From contig NC_009792.1 of NCBI RefSeq assembly GCF_000018045.1, positions 3,844,001 through 3,908,000 of the forward strand: a stretch of DNA of 64,000 nt. The letters are read 5' to 3'. Both the position numbers and the translations under genes were made by a program. The stretch comes from Citrobacter koseri ATCC BAA-895. GTDB lineage: Bacteria; Pseudomonadota; Gammaproteobacteria; Enterobacterales; Enterobacteriaceae. The notes below the pieces were generated by a model. It saw only the letters and a list, made by a program, of their open reading frames with translations, ran no database searches and was not told the DNA's origin. Of this stretch, positions 8,851 through 17,152 are shown in pieces. Position 1 is the stretch's first letter. Each line of letters begins with the position of its first letter.

Positions 8851-10191
8851 TCAGCGCACCATGCACGGGCGCTTATTGTCGAATGTCCAGTTCGGGATCA
8901 AATACTGCATTCCCATCGCATCATCACGCGCGCCCAGGCCGTGTTGCTGATACAACTCGTGCGCCTTCATCACCTGATCCATGTCGATCTCAACGCCAAG
9001 ACCTGGTTTATCAGGCACCTGCACCATACCGCCTTTGATTTCAAACGGCTCTTTGGTCAGACGCTGATTACCTTCCTGCCAGATCCAGTGGGTGTCGATC
9101 GCGGTGATCTTGCCTGGCGCGGCGGCCGCCACATGCGTGAACATCGCCAGGGAAATATCAAAGTGGTTGTTGGAATGCGAACCCCAGGTCAGGCCGAACT
9201 CATGGCACATCTGCGCGACGCGAACAGATCCCTGCATCGTCCAGAAATGCGGGTCAGCCAGCGGAATGTCCACAGACTGTAAGGAGAGCGTATGCCCCAT
9301 CTGACGCCAGTCAGTGGCGATCATATTGGTGGCCGTCGGCAGGCCGGTCGCGCGACGGAACTCCGCCATCACTTCACGACCAGAGAAACCCTGCTCCGCC
9401 CCGCACGGATCTTCCGCATAGGCCAGCGAGCCTTTCAGGTACTTACCGATTTGGATTGCTTCGTTCAGCGACCAGGCGCCGTTCGGGTCCAGCGTCACGC
9501 GGGCATTCGGGAAGCGTTTCGCCAGCGCTACAATGGACTCCGCCTCTTCATCTCCCGCCAGAACGCCGCCCTTCAGTTTAAAGTCGTTAAAGCCATACTT
9601 CTCGTATGCCGCTTCCGCCAGGCGGACGACCGCATCAGGAGTCATCGCCTCTTCGTGACGCAGACGATACCAGTCGCATTTCTCATCCGGCTGGCTCTGG
9701 TACGGCAGCGGCGTCGCTTTACGGTTGCCGACAAAGAACAGATAGCCAAGCATTTCCACTTCGCTACGCTGTTGCCCCTCACCCAGCAGGGATGCCACGT
9801 TAACCCCCAGGTGCTGGCCTAACAGATCAAGCAGCGCCGCTTCAATGCCGGTGACCACATGAATGGTGGTACGTAAGTCGAAGGTTTGTAAGCCGCGCCC
9901 GCCCGCATCACGATCGGCGAACTGATGACGCACGGCATTCAGCACGTTTTTGTACTCACCCAGCGTTTTACCCACCACCAGCGGGATCGCCTCTTCCAGC
10001 GTCTGGCGGATTTTCTCGCCGCCAGGGATTTCCCCCACGCCGGTGTGACCAGAATTGTCTTTAATAATGACGATATTACGGGTGAAGAACGGCGCATGCG
10101 CCCCGCTCAGGTTCATCAGCATACTGTCATGCCCCGCAACCGGGATAACCTGCATAGCGGTAACAACAGGGGTCGTAAATTGTGTACTCAT
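8851..10191 (-). CDS. gudD: D-glucarate dehydratase GudD
   Basis: Dehydrates D-glucarate (and L-idarate) to 5-keto-4-deoxy-D-glucarate. Enolase-superfamily enzyme of 446 residues. K205 and K207 lie in FKLKGG, metal ligands include D235 (LDPNG) and E260 (AEDPCG), and the catalytic His is in SHSNNHFD. Two adjacent ATGs exist; the second (MSTQF, 10191) is chosen because it lies 7 rather than 4 bases after AAGGA and matches the E. coli start. It is 19 bp downstream of gudX in the same operon. Confidence 0.96.
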   Translation of the reverse strand: MSTQFTTPVVTAMQVIPVAGHDSMLMNLSGAHAPFFTRNIVIIKDNSGHTGVGEIPGGEKIRQTLEEAIPLVVGKTLGEYKNVLNAVRHQFADRDAGGRGLQTFDLRTTIHVVTGIEAALLDLLGQHLGVNVASLLGEGQQRSEVEMLGYLFFVGNRKATPLPYQSQPDEKCDWYRLRHEEAMTPDAVVRLAEAAYEKYGFNDFKLKGGVLAGDEEAESIVALAKRFPNARVTLDPNGAWSLNEAIQIGKYLKGSLAYAEDPCGAEQGFSGREVMAEFRRATGLPTATNMIATDWRQMGHTLSLQSVDIPLADPHFWTMQGSVRVAQMCHEFGLTWGSHSNNHFDISLAMFTHVAAAAPGKITAIDTHWIWQEGNQRLTKEPFEIKGGMVQVPDKPGLGVEIDMDQVMKAHELYQQHGLGARDDAMGMQYLIPNWTFDNKRPCMVR

Positions 10192-10210
10192 CATTCAGTC
10201 CTTATATGAA

Positions 10211-11551
10211 TTAGCGACGGCCGAAAACGGGGCGTTTACGATCAAAAGTCCAGCCGGGGATCAGGTATTGCATCGGGCCTGCGTCATTGCGCGCGCCGCC
10301 GGGCAGTTTCTTGTAAGCGTCATGCGCTTTCTGCACCTGCTCCCAGTCCAGCTCCACGCCAAGACCCGGCGCATCCGGCACTGCAATTTTTCCGTCTTTA
10401 ATTTCCAGCGGTTGCTTCGTCAGGCGACAATCGCCCTCCTGCCAGATCCAGTGGGTGTCAATCGCCGTCGGTTTACCCGGCGCGGCAGCGCCAACATGAG
10501 TGAACATCGCCAGGGAAATATCGAAATGGTTGTTCGAATGGCAGCCCCAGGTCAGCCCCCAGTCATCGCATAATTGCGCCACGCGCACCGCGCCGGAGAG
10601 CGTCCAGAAGTGCGGGTCGGCGAGCGGAATATCCACCGCGTTTAACATCACCGCATGGCCCATTTCACGCCAGTTGGTGGCAATCATGTTGGTCGCGACC
10701 GGCAGCCCCGTCGCACGACGGAACTCCGCCATCACTTCACGCCCGGAGAATCCTTGTTCTGCGCCACACGGATCTTCAGCATACGTGAGCACATCGTTCA
10801 GCCCTTTACACAGTGCGATGGCTTCATCCAGCAGCCAGGCGCCGTTTGGATCAACCGTGATTCGCGCATCCGGGAAGCGTTTTTTCAGCGCGCGGGCCGT
10901 GTCGATCTCCTGCTCGCCGGGCAACACGCCGCCCTTCAGTTTGAAATCTTTAAAGCCGTAGCGATCCTGCGCCGCCTGCGCCAGATGCACAACCGCGTCG
11001 CTGGTGAGCGCTTCCTGATGGCGCAGGTGATACCAGTCATGATTGCCCGGCGTTTTTTCGAGATAAGGTAAATCCGTTTTGGTGCGATCGCCCACGTAGA
11101 AAAGGTAGCCCAGCACAGTCACCGCATCGCGTTGTTTGCCCGGCCCTAACAGTTCGCACACCGGTACATTCAGCGCTTTGCCCAGCAGATCCAGCAGCGC
11201 CGCTTCCAGAGCCGCTACCGCATTCACCCGCAGTTCGAAAGTCCAGGCGCCTTTACCAAAGGTATCAAAGTCGGCAGCCTGATTACCTTTATGCACCTGT
11301 TGCACCACTTTATTCAGGCGGGCCACTTCCTGGCCTAAAACCATCGGAATCGCATCCACCAGCGTCTGGTAAATCACCTCGCCGCCGGGCGCTTCACCCA
11401 CGCCGGTGTTACCGGCGTTATCGGTGAGGACGACGATATTGCGCGTGAAATACGCGTTATGCGCCCCACCGATGTTGAGTAACATACTGTCATGTCCGGC
11501 CACCGGAATGACTTTCATATCGGTAATGACGGGACTTGATTGCGTTGTCAT
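10211..11551 (-). CDS. gudX: glucarate dehydratase-related protein GudX
   Basis: Paralogue of GudD, 446 residues, enolase superfamily. It keeps FKLKGG, VDPNGAW, AEDPCG and CHSNNHFD, so the visible catalytic framework is intact. The E. coli protein is described as a dehydratase homologue of low or uncertain activity, and its physiological role is unclear. It follows gudP by 2 nt and precedes gudD by 19 bp, indicating translational coupling within one transcript. Stretches around the EDPCG motif are almost identical to gudD, which could allow recombination between the pair. Confidence 0.95.
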   Translation of the reverse strand: MTTQSSPVITDMKVIPVAGHDSMLLNIGGAHNAYFTRNIVVLTDNAGNTGVGEAPGGEVIYQTLVDAIPMVLGQEVARLNKVVQQVHKGNQAADFDTFGKGAWTFELRVNAVAALEAALLDLLGKALNVPVCELLGPGKQRDAVTVLGYLFYVGDRTKTDLPYLEKTPGNHDWYHLRHQEALTSDAVVHLAQAAQDRYGFKDFKLKGGVLPGEQEIDTARALKKRFPDARITVDPNGAWLLDEAIALCKGLNDVLTYAEDPCGAEQGFSGREVMAEFRRATGLPVATNMIATNWREMGHAVMLNAVDIPLADPHFWTLSGAVRVAQLCDDWGLTWGCHSNNHFDISLAMFTHVGAAAPGKPTAIDTHWIWQEGDCRLTKQPLEIKDGKIAVPDAPGLGVELDWEQVQKAHDAYKKLPGGARNDAGPMQYLIPGWTFDRKRPVFGRR

Positions 11552-11553
11552 AT

Positions 11554-12906
11554 TTATTGTCCTGCTACAGGTTTCAGTTCGATGCGTTTAATATCCCCGA
11601 CCAGCACGAGGTAACTCAGTACCGCCACCAGCGCATGGACGCCAACGTAAATCAGCGCGCCATTGAACGAGCCGGTCGTGCCGACGATGTAGCCAATCGC
11701 AATTGGCGTTACGATGCCGGAAATATTGCCAAACATGTTGAATAAGCCGCCGCTCAAGCCGCTGATCTCTTTCGGCGCGGTGTCCGCCATGACTGCCCAG
11801 CCCAGCGCGCCAATGCCTTTACCGAAGAAGGCCAGCGCCATGAAGCCGATAATCATCCATTCGACGTTGACGTAATTACAGAACACCATCACCATCGACA
11901 GCAGCATCCCCATCACGATCGGCGTCTTACGGGCGATGTTCAGCGAGCCGGTACGACGCATCAGCCAGTCGGAAATAATGCCGCCCAGCACGCCGCCCAC
12001 GAAGCCGCAAATAGCCGGGACGGAAGCGACGAACCCCGCTTTCAGAATCGACATGCCACGCGCCTGCACCAGATAAACCGGGAACCAGGTGATAAAGAAA
12101 TAGGTCAACGCATTAATGCAGTACTGGCCGATATAGACGCCGATCATCATGCGGGAACCCAGCAGCTGTTTGATTTGGCCCCATTTCACGCTAAACGGGA
12201 CTTTCACCTTCGTATCTTTCTGATCCATATTGATCAGCGCGCCGCCTTCAGCAATGTACTCCAGCTCTTTTTTGTTAACGCCGGGATGCTGGTTTGGTTC
12301 ATGGATCACTTTCAGCCAGATAAAGCTGATCACGATCCCCAGACCGCCCATAAAGAAGAATACATGCGACCAACCCACTTCATGGGTCAGCCAGCCCATG
12401 ATTGGCGCAAAGATAACGGTGGCAAAGTATTGCGCGGAGTTGAAAATCGCCACCGCCGTTCCCCTCTCCTGCGCCGGGAACCAGGCCGCGACGATTCGGC
12501 TGTTGCCGGGGAAAGATGGCGCTTCGGCTAACCCGACCAGGAATCGCAGGGTAAACAGCGCCACGATGATGCCAAAACCGCTGAAGATATCCACAAAGCC
12601 CTGTAACAGGGTAAACATGGACCAGATAAAGATGGACCAGAAGTAGACACGTTTAGAACCAAAACGGTCGAGCAGCCAACCGCCGGGGATTTGCCCGATC
12701 ACGTAGGCCCATGAGAAAGCGGAGAACACGTACCCCATGCCTACCGGGTCGAGACCAATATCTTTGGCCATTTCCGATCCGGCAATGGACAATGTGGCGC
12801 GGTCGCCATAGTTGAAGGATGTGACGATAAACAGCATCACCACTATCCAGTAGCGGGCATTGGTGCGTTTTTCCGCGCCGCTCACCGCGTGACTTAATGA
12901 ACTCAT
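11554..12906 (-). CDS. gudP: D-glucarate/galactarate MFS transporter GudP
   Basis: Inner-membrane symporter of the anion:cation symporter family (phthalate permease group) that takes up D-glucarate, first gene of the gud operon (called gudT in some Salmonella annotations). It has 450 residues and about 12 hydrophobic segments. The MFS loop motif appears as GGWLLDRFGSKRV between helices 2 and 3, and a long cytoplasmic loop rich in charged residues separates the two halves. Shine-Dalgarno AGGAGTGCAACA precedes the ATG. Expression is expected to depend on CdaR from knowledge of E. coli; I cannot identify its operator. Confidence 0.96.
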   Translation of the reverse strand: MSSLSHAVSGAEKRTNARYWIVVMLFIVTSFNYGDRATLSIAGSEMAKDIGLDPVGMGYVFSAFSWAYVIGQIPGGWLLDRFGSKRVYFWSIFIWSMFTLLQGFVDIFSGFGIIVALFTLRFLVGLAEAPSFPGNSRIVAAWFPAQERGTAVAIFNSAQYFATVIFAPIMGWLTHEVGWSHVFFFMGGLGIVISFIWLKVIHEPNQHPGVNKKELEYIAEGGALINMDQKDTKVKVPFSVKWGQIKQLLGSRMMIGVYIGQYCINALTYFFITWFPVYLVQARGMSILKAGFVASVPAICGFVGGVLGGIISDWLMRRTGSLNIARKTPIVMGMLLSMVMVFCNYVNVEWMIIGFMALAFFGKGIGALGWAVMADTAPKEISGLSGGLFNMFGNISGIVTPIAIGYIVGTTGSFNGALIYVGVHALVAVLSYLVLVGDIKRIELKPVAGQ

Positions 12907-13251
12907 TGTTGCACTCCTGAATTTTCGCGTTATCTACGCTCACTCTGAACTGCACAACCGGTAGGGAATCAGAGATGACGTTTCGTGTTTTTTGCAGCTT
13001 TTTATGAGGTCGTTTGCCTTGTGTACTGCATTTTTAATAACTGGCACGAGAAGTATAAAAAGCACACCTCGCACTCTCACCGTGCAACAACACAGTATTT
13101 CGGCAGCGTATCACGTATGTTTGTGGCAAAAGCCCAGGGCAATGGAAGCCACTTCACGGAAATGAAAAACGAAGAGGTAAACGGACAGGGTGCGAGAAGC
13201 AAAAGAAGAGGAGTGTGAAACGGGTCGCTTGACCCTATGAAAATGCCTCTG
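12907..13251. other. gudP upstream region
   Basis: About 345 bp with no convincing gene. It should carry the gud promoter. A TATACT candidate -10 lies on the minus strand at 13052-13057 but has no good -35, as expected for an activated promoter. Two open frames of 77 and 89 codons cross it in opposite directions without ribosome sites or recognisable similarity. Confidence 0.5.
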
Positions 13252-13277
13252 AAAACCCTTTCGTATGAAAGGGTTTT
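13252..13277 (-). terminator. terminator after yqcA
   Basis: Perfect 11-bp stem AAAACCCTTTC / GAAAGGGTTTT with a 4-base loop, so it has A and T runs on both flanks and could act in either direction. On the minus strand it ends the yqcC-truC-yqcA transcript before the gud promoter. Confidence 0.75.
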
Positions 13278-13286
13278 AGGGCAAAT

Positions 13287-13351
13287 GCCTGATGGCGCTA
13301 CGCTTATCAGGCCAACAGACTGCGCATGTAGACCGGACGTCGCCATCCGGC
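13287..13351. repeat. BIME after yqcA
   Basis: A GCCTGATGGCGCTACGCTTATCAGGCC unit (13287 onward) followed by an opposed degenerate unit ending CGCCATCCGGC. It lies between the yqcA stop codon and the terminator hairpin. Confidence 0.85.
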
Positions 13352-13361
13352 TGGGTTTTGC

Positions 13362-13811
13362 TCAGGAGAGCAATGTTCCCCAGTTTTCGACCCAGGGGTT
13401 GGATTCGCTCTCCGGCTCCGGGTGTTCGCTGGCGTCAATCAACAGCATCTCCCCAACACGCTGCGCGCTTTGCTCCTGCAACAGCGCATCGAACTGTTTG
13501 CCGCCATTGCAAAAATTAACGTAGCTGCTGTCGCCCAGCGCAATCACGCCGTAACGCAGATTTGGCTGAAAACCGAGATTGTCCTTTATTCCCTGGAACA
13601 GCGGCACAATGCTGTCCGGGAGATCGCCCTGCCCCGTCGTCGATGTCACAACCAGCACAACTTTATCCAGATACGGCTGCCAGTCGCTCAGTTGCGGATC
13701 TTCAAAGACGGTTGCTTTATGCCCCTGCGCGGTAAGGATCGCCTCGGCCTCTTCGGCAACCAACAGCGAGTTTCCATACATGGTGCCGACAAAAATACCA
13801 ATTTCCGCCAT
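13362..13811 (-). CDS. yqcA: flavodoxin YqcA
   Basis: Small cytosolic FMN-binding electron carrier of 149 residues. The N-terminal phosphate loop GTMYGNS, the STTGQGD segment and GDSSYVNFCNG are flavodoxin FMN contacts. Its electron partners are not established. It is 18 bp after truC, so it is probably cotranscribed with yqcC and truC. Confidence 0.93.
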   Translation of the reverse strand: MAEIGIFVGTMYGNSLLVAEEAEAILTAQGHKATVFEDPQLSDWQPYLDKVVLVVTSTTGQGDLPDSIVPLFQGIKDNLGFQPNLRYGVIALGDSSYVNFCNGGKQFDALLQEQSAQRVGEMLLIDASEHPEPESESNPWVENWGTLLS

Positions 13812-13829
13812 TAACGTTTTCTCCCTGAT

Positions 13830-14612
13830 TTAAGCCTGATTATTTTCATCCTGCCGGGACAACGCATTAAACTCAACCCTTTCATTCTCAGGGAGAAGTC
13901 CGCGCCAGCCAAACTGTGATAACGCCTGCATCCAGACGTCGTCCAGACCGGCGCGCAGGATCAGCGGTTCACCGGTAAAGGGGTGGGTAAGCGTCAGTTG
14001 ACTGGCGTGCAGCATTAAGCGCTGGCAACCAAAATGCTCTGCGGCGCTGCGATTCTGACGTAAATCGCCGTGTTTGCTGTCGCCGATAATCGGATGGCGT
14101 AAATGCGCCAGATGACGTCTGAGCTGGTGTTTACGGCCCGTTTTCGGCTCCAGTTCCACCAGGCCGTAGCGGGTTGTCGGATAACGCCCGGTCGCCACCG
14201 GCATTTCGACCGTCGCCAGCCCCCGGTAATGGGTCACGGCAGGTTGCGGGCCTTTATCTTCGCGGGCAAATTTATCGGCAATCTTATCCAGTTCTTCCAC
14301 CAGCGGATAATCCAGAACGGCCTCATCCATTAACCAGCCGCGCACAATCGCATGGTAGCGTTTCTGAATCTGATGCTGCTCAAACTGCTGCGCCAGCAGG
14401 CGCCCCGCTTCGCTGGAAAGCCCCATCAGCAGGACACCGGAAGTCGGCCTGTCGAGCCGGTGGGCAGTAAAGACGTGCTGACCAATCTGGTCGCGTACGG
14501 TTTGCATCACCACGACTTTTTCGTCGCGATCCAACCAGCTGCGGTGAACCAGCCAGCCAGACGGTTTATTCACCGCCACCAGCCATTCATCCTGATAGAG
14601 GATTTCCAGCAT
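13830..14612 (-). CDS. truC: tRNA pseudouridine(65) synthase TruC
   Basis: Converts U65 to pseudouridine in tRNA(Ile1) and tRNA(Asp). It has 260 residues and is in the RluA family. The catalytic aspartate is D54 in the signature HRLDRPTSG, preceded by VNKPSGW. The later GRKHQLRRHL segment is the RNA-contacting family motif. Its ATG shares one base with the yqcC stop (TGATG), so the two are translationally coupled. Confidence 0.96.
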   Translation of the reverse strand: MLEILYQDEWLVAVNKPSGWLVHRSWLDRDEKVVVMQTVRDQIGQHVFTAHRLDRPTSGVLLMGLSSEAGRLLAQQFEQHQIQKRYHAIVRGWLMDEAVLDYPLVEELDKIADKFAREDKGPQPAVTHYRGLATVEMPVATGRYPTTRYGLVELEPKTGRKHQLRRHLAHLRHPIIGDSKHGDLRQNRSAAEHFGCQRLMLHASQLTLTHPFTGEPLILRAGLDDVWMQALSQFGWRGLLPENERVEFNALSRQDENNQA

Positions 14613-14941
14613 CAGACGTTATCGCTCATAAACAGCGCGTCCAGATCCTGCAATGTCGTCAGGATCACCTCGCGTTGAGGATGATCGGCCGTCAGCGCCA
14701 TTTCATAATACGGCGCGACAGCAAAGGCTTGCGGAAGCGGCTGCGCGTTATCAAGCAACGCGTGCATACGGGGGATCAGCACCCATTGCAGCCATTCAAG
14801 CGGTTCCATCGTATCCATACAAAAAGGTTGCGTGCTGGTAAACAGGTGGGCCTGCGGCTCGTCCATCCGCCAGTGATGATGTTCACGCAGCAGGGCTTCC
14901 AGCGCGTGGAGTTGCTGGCGCACACGGTCATGAGTCGTCAT
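14612..14941 (-). CDS. yqcC: conserved protein YqcC (DUF446)
   Basis: 109-residue cytosolic protein of unknown function, family DUF446. The centre contains the conserved QPFCMDTMEPLEWLQW-like patch rich in aromatic and acidic residues. No signal peptide or membrane segment. First gene of the yqcC-truC-yqcA run, coupled to truC through a one-base overlap, which hints at a role near tRNA or ribosome metabolism, but that is inference only. Confidence 0.92.
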   Translation of the reverse strand: MTTHDRVRQQLHALEALLREHHHWRMDEPQAHLFTSTQPFCMDTMEPLEWLQWVLIPRMHALLDNAQPLPQAFAVAPYYEMALTADHPQREVILTTLQDLDALFMSDNV

Positions 14942-14999
14942 GAAATTAACCTCAGTGATGAAAAACTGGCGCGAAGAATAGCATCAGTGAAGACGAAAT

Positions 15000-15356
15000 A
15001 AAAAAAAGGGAGCACTGTAAAAACAGTGCTCCCGGTTCGTTTCGCAGCATTCCGGCTACTTTTGGTGCTCCCTGCTCATCCGTGACAACTTTTCCTGTGG
15101 TCTTGCGACCTGCTCATCCTGAACAATTTGCATCCTGCTCACATCACCCCGATGTGAATCGACTTCATCCTGAAGTATCCTGGCCATCCTGACCCACCGA
15201 ACATCCTGCCCGGCTCTCGTTCTCCGTCCTGGAGGTGTCCCTTAACGCATCCGGCGTTTTCCACTTTGCTTCATCCTGAAGCCTGTCCTTGTAACACCAT
15301 CCTGGCGTGTCCTGCTGAAGCGCCATCATCCTGACGTTCGCTTCGTTGTGCGACTC
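15000..15356 (-). ncRNA. csrB: CsrB small RNA, CsrA antagonist
   Basis: Read on the minus strand the RNA begins GAGTCGCACAACGAAGCG, the start of CsrB, and carries eight CAGGATG hairpin-loop motifs plus variants (AGGA/GGA) that sequester CsrA. It ends in a Rho-independent terminator: GGGAGCACTGT/ACAGTGCTCCC at 15008-15033 followed on the minus strand by a U run. About 357 nt, close to the 360-370 nt of its relatives. It controls CsrA-dependent carbon storage, motility and virulence genes. Transcription needs BarA-UvrY/SirA, and barA is in this window. Confidence 0.95.
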
Positions 15357-15538
15357 CTTGTCGACAGGTATAGAATCGCCTGTTTCGCCTTGTCTTACAA
15401 GACACTTACAGACAATGCCTTAAGGATATTTTCATATGAAAGGCAGGATTGTTAACTCAACTCATTAATATTAAAGGAATTATAGTTAACACCATGGAAT
15501 AAGTATTCGCTTATTATCTGGCGATCTCTCACAGGGTA

Positions 15539-15556
15539 TGTAAGAGATCTCTCACA
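15539..15556. promoter_or_regulatory. UvrY/SirA-type inverted repeat upstream of csrB
   Basis: TGTAAGAGATCTCTCACA is a nearly perfect 18-bp inverted repeat. It matches the inverted repeat known upstream of csrB in E. coli and Salmonella for binding phosphorylated UvrY/SirA. It lies about 190 bp upstream of the csrB start, the usual distance, and only 20 bp beyond the syd stop. A second half-site (GATCTCTCACA) is at 15522-15532. Confidence 0.75.
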
Positions 15557-15575
15557 CGGTGTCTGGCAAAGTGGA

Positions 15576-16121
15576 TTACAGAAGCGGCTTAAGCTGAGTC
15601 AGGAATTCCGCAAGAGAGGCGGCCAGAACGGTACGATTGCGCGTTCCCAGCGTCTCTTTGCAAACTTCCCCAGAGAGATTACACACCGAAATGACCTCAA
15701 GTTCATTTTCCAGCGTGGCGATAAAAAGCGTAGGCGGTAACTTGAGACGCTTCTGCGTGACCAGATGGCCGATCAGGTTTTCCTGAACGCGTCTGAAGTC
15801 ATCTGCGCTCCATGTTTGCAGCAGCGTCAGCTTTTCATCCGCGAACTGCGCGTACATATCCCCGGCAAATTGCGTGGTGTAAAAAGCATGGACCGCAGAT
15901 TGTATCACAATATCAAATGCGCTTTCAACCGCGTTTACATTCGCCTCGCCTTCAAACGGCTGCGGCTGCCAGTAAACGGCATCGCTGGTCGAAGAGATAA
16001 TGCACGGGGAAGGCACGCCATACAGCTCTTCGCTGAGCGGCCAGCTGTTGTGTTTCTCATGCCATGCGTCGCAATAACGCGTCGTAAATGCCGTCAGGGC
16101 TTGCGATGTCAGTTCGTCCAC
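15576..16121 (-). CDS. syd: SecY-interacting protein Syd
   Basis: Peripheral cytosolic protein that binds SecY and can disrupt misassembled SecYEG. It has 181 residues, no membrane segment and an acidic concave face in the family. Conserved blocks include YGVPSPCIIS, ERIL-type VFDIVIQ and VQENLIGHLV. The start is GTG at 16121, with GAGAGA about 8 bases ahead, matching the family N-terminus MDELT. It is divergent from queF, 68 bp away. Confidence 0.95.
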   Translation of the reverse strand: MDELTSQALTAFTTRYCDAWHEKHNSWPLSEELYGVPSPCIISSTSDAVYWQPQPFEGEANVNAVESAFDIVIQSAVHAFYTTQFAGDMYAQFADEKLTLLQTWSADDFRRVQENLIGHLVTQKRLKLPPTLFIATLENELEVISVCNLSGEVCKETLGTRNRTVLAASLAEFLTQLKPLL

Positions 16122-16189
16122 CGATTTCTCTCTTCATAAAAGCCAGGATACACTTGACGCATAGTGTATCTGGTTTATGACGGTGAAAC

Positions 16190-17038
16190 ATGTCTTCTTA
16201 TGAAAACCATCAGGCGCTTGATGGCCTGACTCTCGGAAAATCAACGGATTACCGGGATAATTATGACGCCAGCCTGCTACAGGGCGTTCCGCGCAGCCTG
16301 AATCGCGATCCGCTGGATTTAAAAGCGGACAATCTGCCTTTTCACGGCGCCGATATCTGGACGCTGTATGAACTGTCATGGCTGAACGCGAAAGGCGTGC
16401 CGCAGGTCGCCGTTGGTCATGTGGAACTGGACTACACCAGCGTCAATTTGATTGAGTCGAAAAGTTTTAAGCTGTACCTGAACAGCTTTAACCAGACCCG
16501 TTTTGACTCCTGGGACGCCGTGCGCCAGACGCTGGAAAACGACCTGCGCGCCTGTGCGCAAGGCGAAGTCAGCGTCGCGCTGTACCGTCTTGATGAGCTG
16601 GAAGGGCAACCTGCCGCCCATTTTCACGGCACCTGCATTGATGACCAGGATATCACCATCGATAACTATCAGTTCAGCACCGACTACCTGGAGAATGCCG
16701 CCAGCGGCGAAAAAGTCGTGGAAGAGACGCTGGTCAGCCATCTGCTGAAGTCAAACTGCCTGATCACCCACCAGCCGGACTGGGGCTCCATACAAATTTG
16801 TTATCGCGGGCGCAAAATTGACCGCGAGAAGCTGCTGCGTTATCTGGTCTCGTTCCGTCATCACAACGAGTTCCACGAGCAGTGCGTAGAGCGCATTTTT
16901 AACGACCTTCTGCGTTTCTGCCAGCCGGAAAAACTGAGCGTGTACGCGCGCTATACGCGTCGTGGCGGTCTGGATATCAACCCGTGGCGCAGCAACACCG
17001 ATTTTGTGCCTGCGACGGGCAGACTGGTGCGTCAGTAA
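16190..17038 (+). CDS. queF: NADPH-dependent 7-cyano-7-deazaguanine reductase QueF
   Basis: Reduces preQ0 to preQ1 in queuosine biosynthesis. Long (YqcD-type) QueF of 282 residues made of two tunnel-fold halves. The QueF signature ESKSFKLY is at residues 89-96 and binds NADPH. The nucleophilic cysteine is C190 in SNCLITHQPDWG. It is divergent from syd. A hairpin with an 8-bp GC-rich stem at 17055-17078 follows the gene but lacks a T run downstream. Confidence 0.97.
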   Translation: MSSYENHQALDGLTLGKSTDYRDNYDASLLQGVPRSLNRDPLDLKADNLPFHGADIWTLYELSWLNAKGVPQVAVGHVELDYTSVNLIESKSFKLYLNSFNQTRFDSWDAVRQTLENDLRACAQGEVSVALYRLDELEGQPAAHFHGTCIDDQDITIDNYQFSTDYLENAASGEKVVEETLVSHLLKSNCLITHQPDWGSIQICYRGRKIDREKLLRYLVSFRHHNEFHEQCVERIFNDLLRFCQPEKLSVYARYTRRGGLDINPWRSNTDFVPATGRLVRQ

Positions 17039-17152
17039 TCTTTTTTTCTCAATTTTGCGCGCCTGATTCCGCGCGCAAGGTTGTGAAAGGTCATAAGCCA
17101 GCGCTATTGTAATCAACAGGGAATGACGTCTTGCGTCCCATAAGGAGTTTAC

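Noticed and set aside
8789..8853. TGACTGTA / TACAGTCA inverted repeat between gudD and the kinase gene
   Set aside because: Only 8 bp per arm with a 49-base gap and overlapping the gudD stop; expected by chance at this scale.
12985..13218. 77-codon frame upstream of gudP
   Set aside because: No Shine-Dalgarno, no recognisable similarity, and it overlaps the region expected to hold the gud promoter.
17055..17078. GC-rich hairpin after queF as terminator
   Set aside because: Good 8-bp stem but no T run on either side in the right place; left as an unassigned hairpin.
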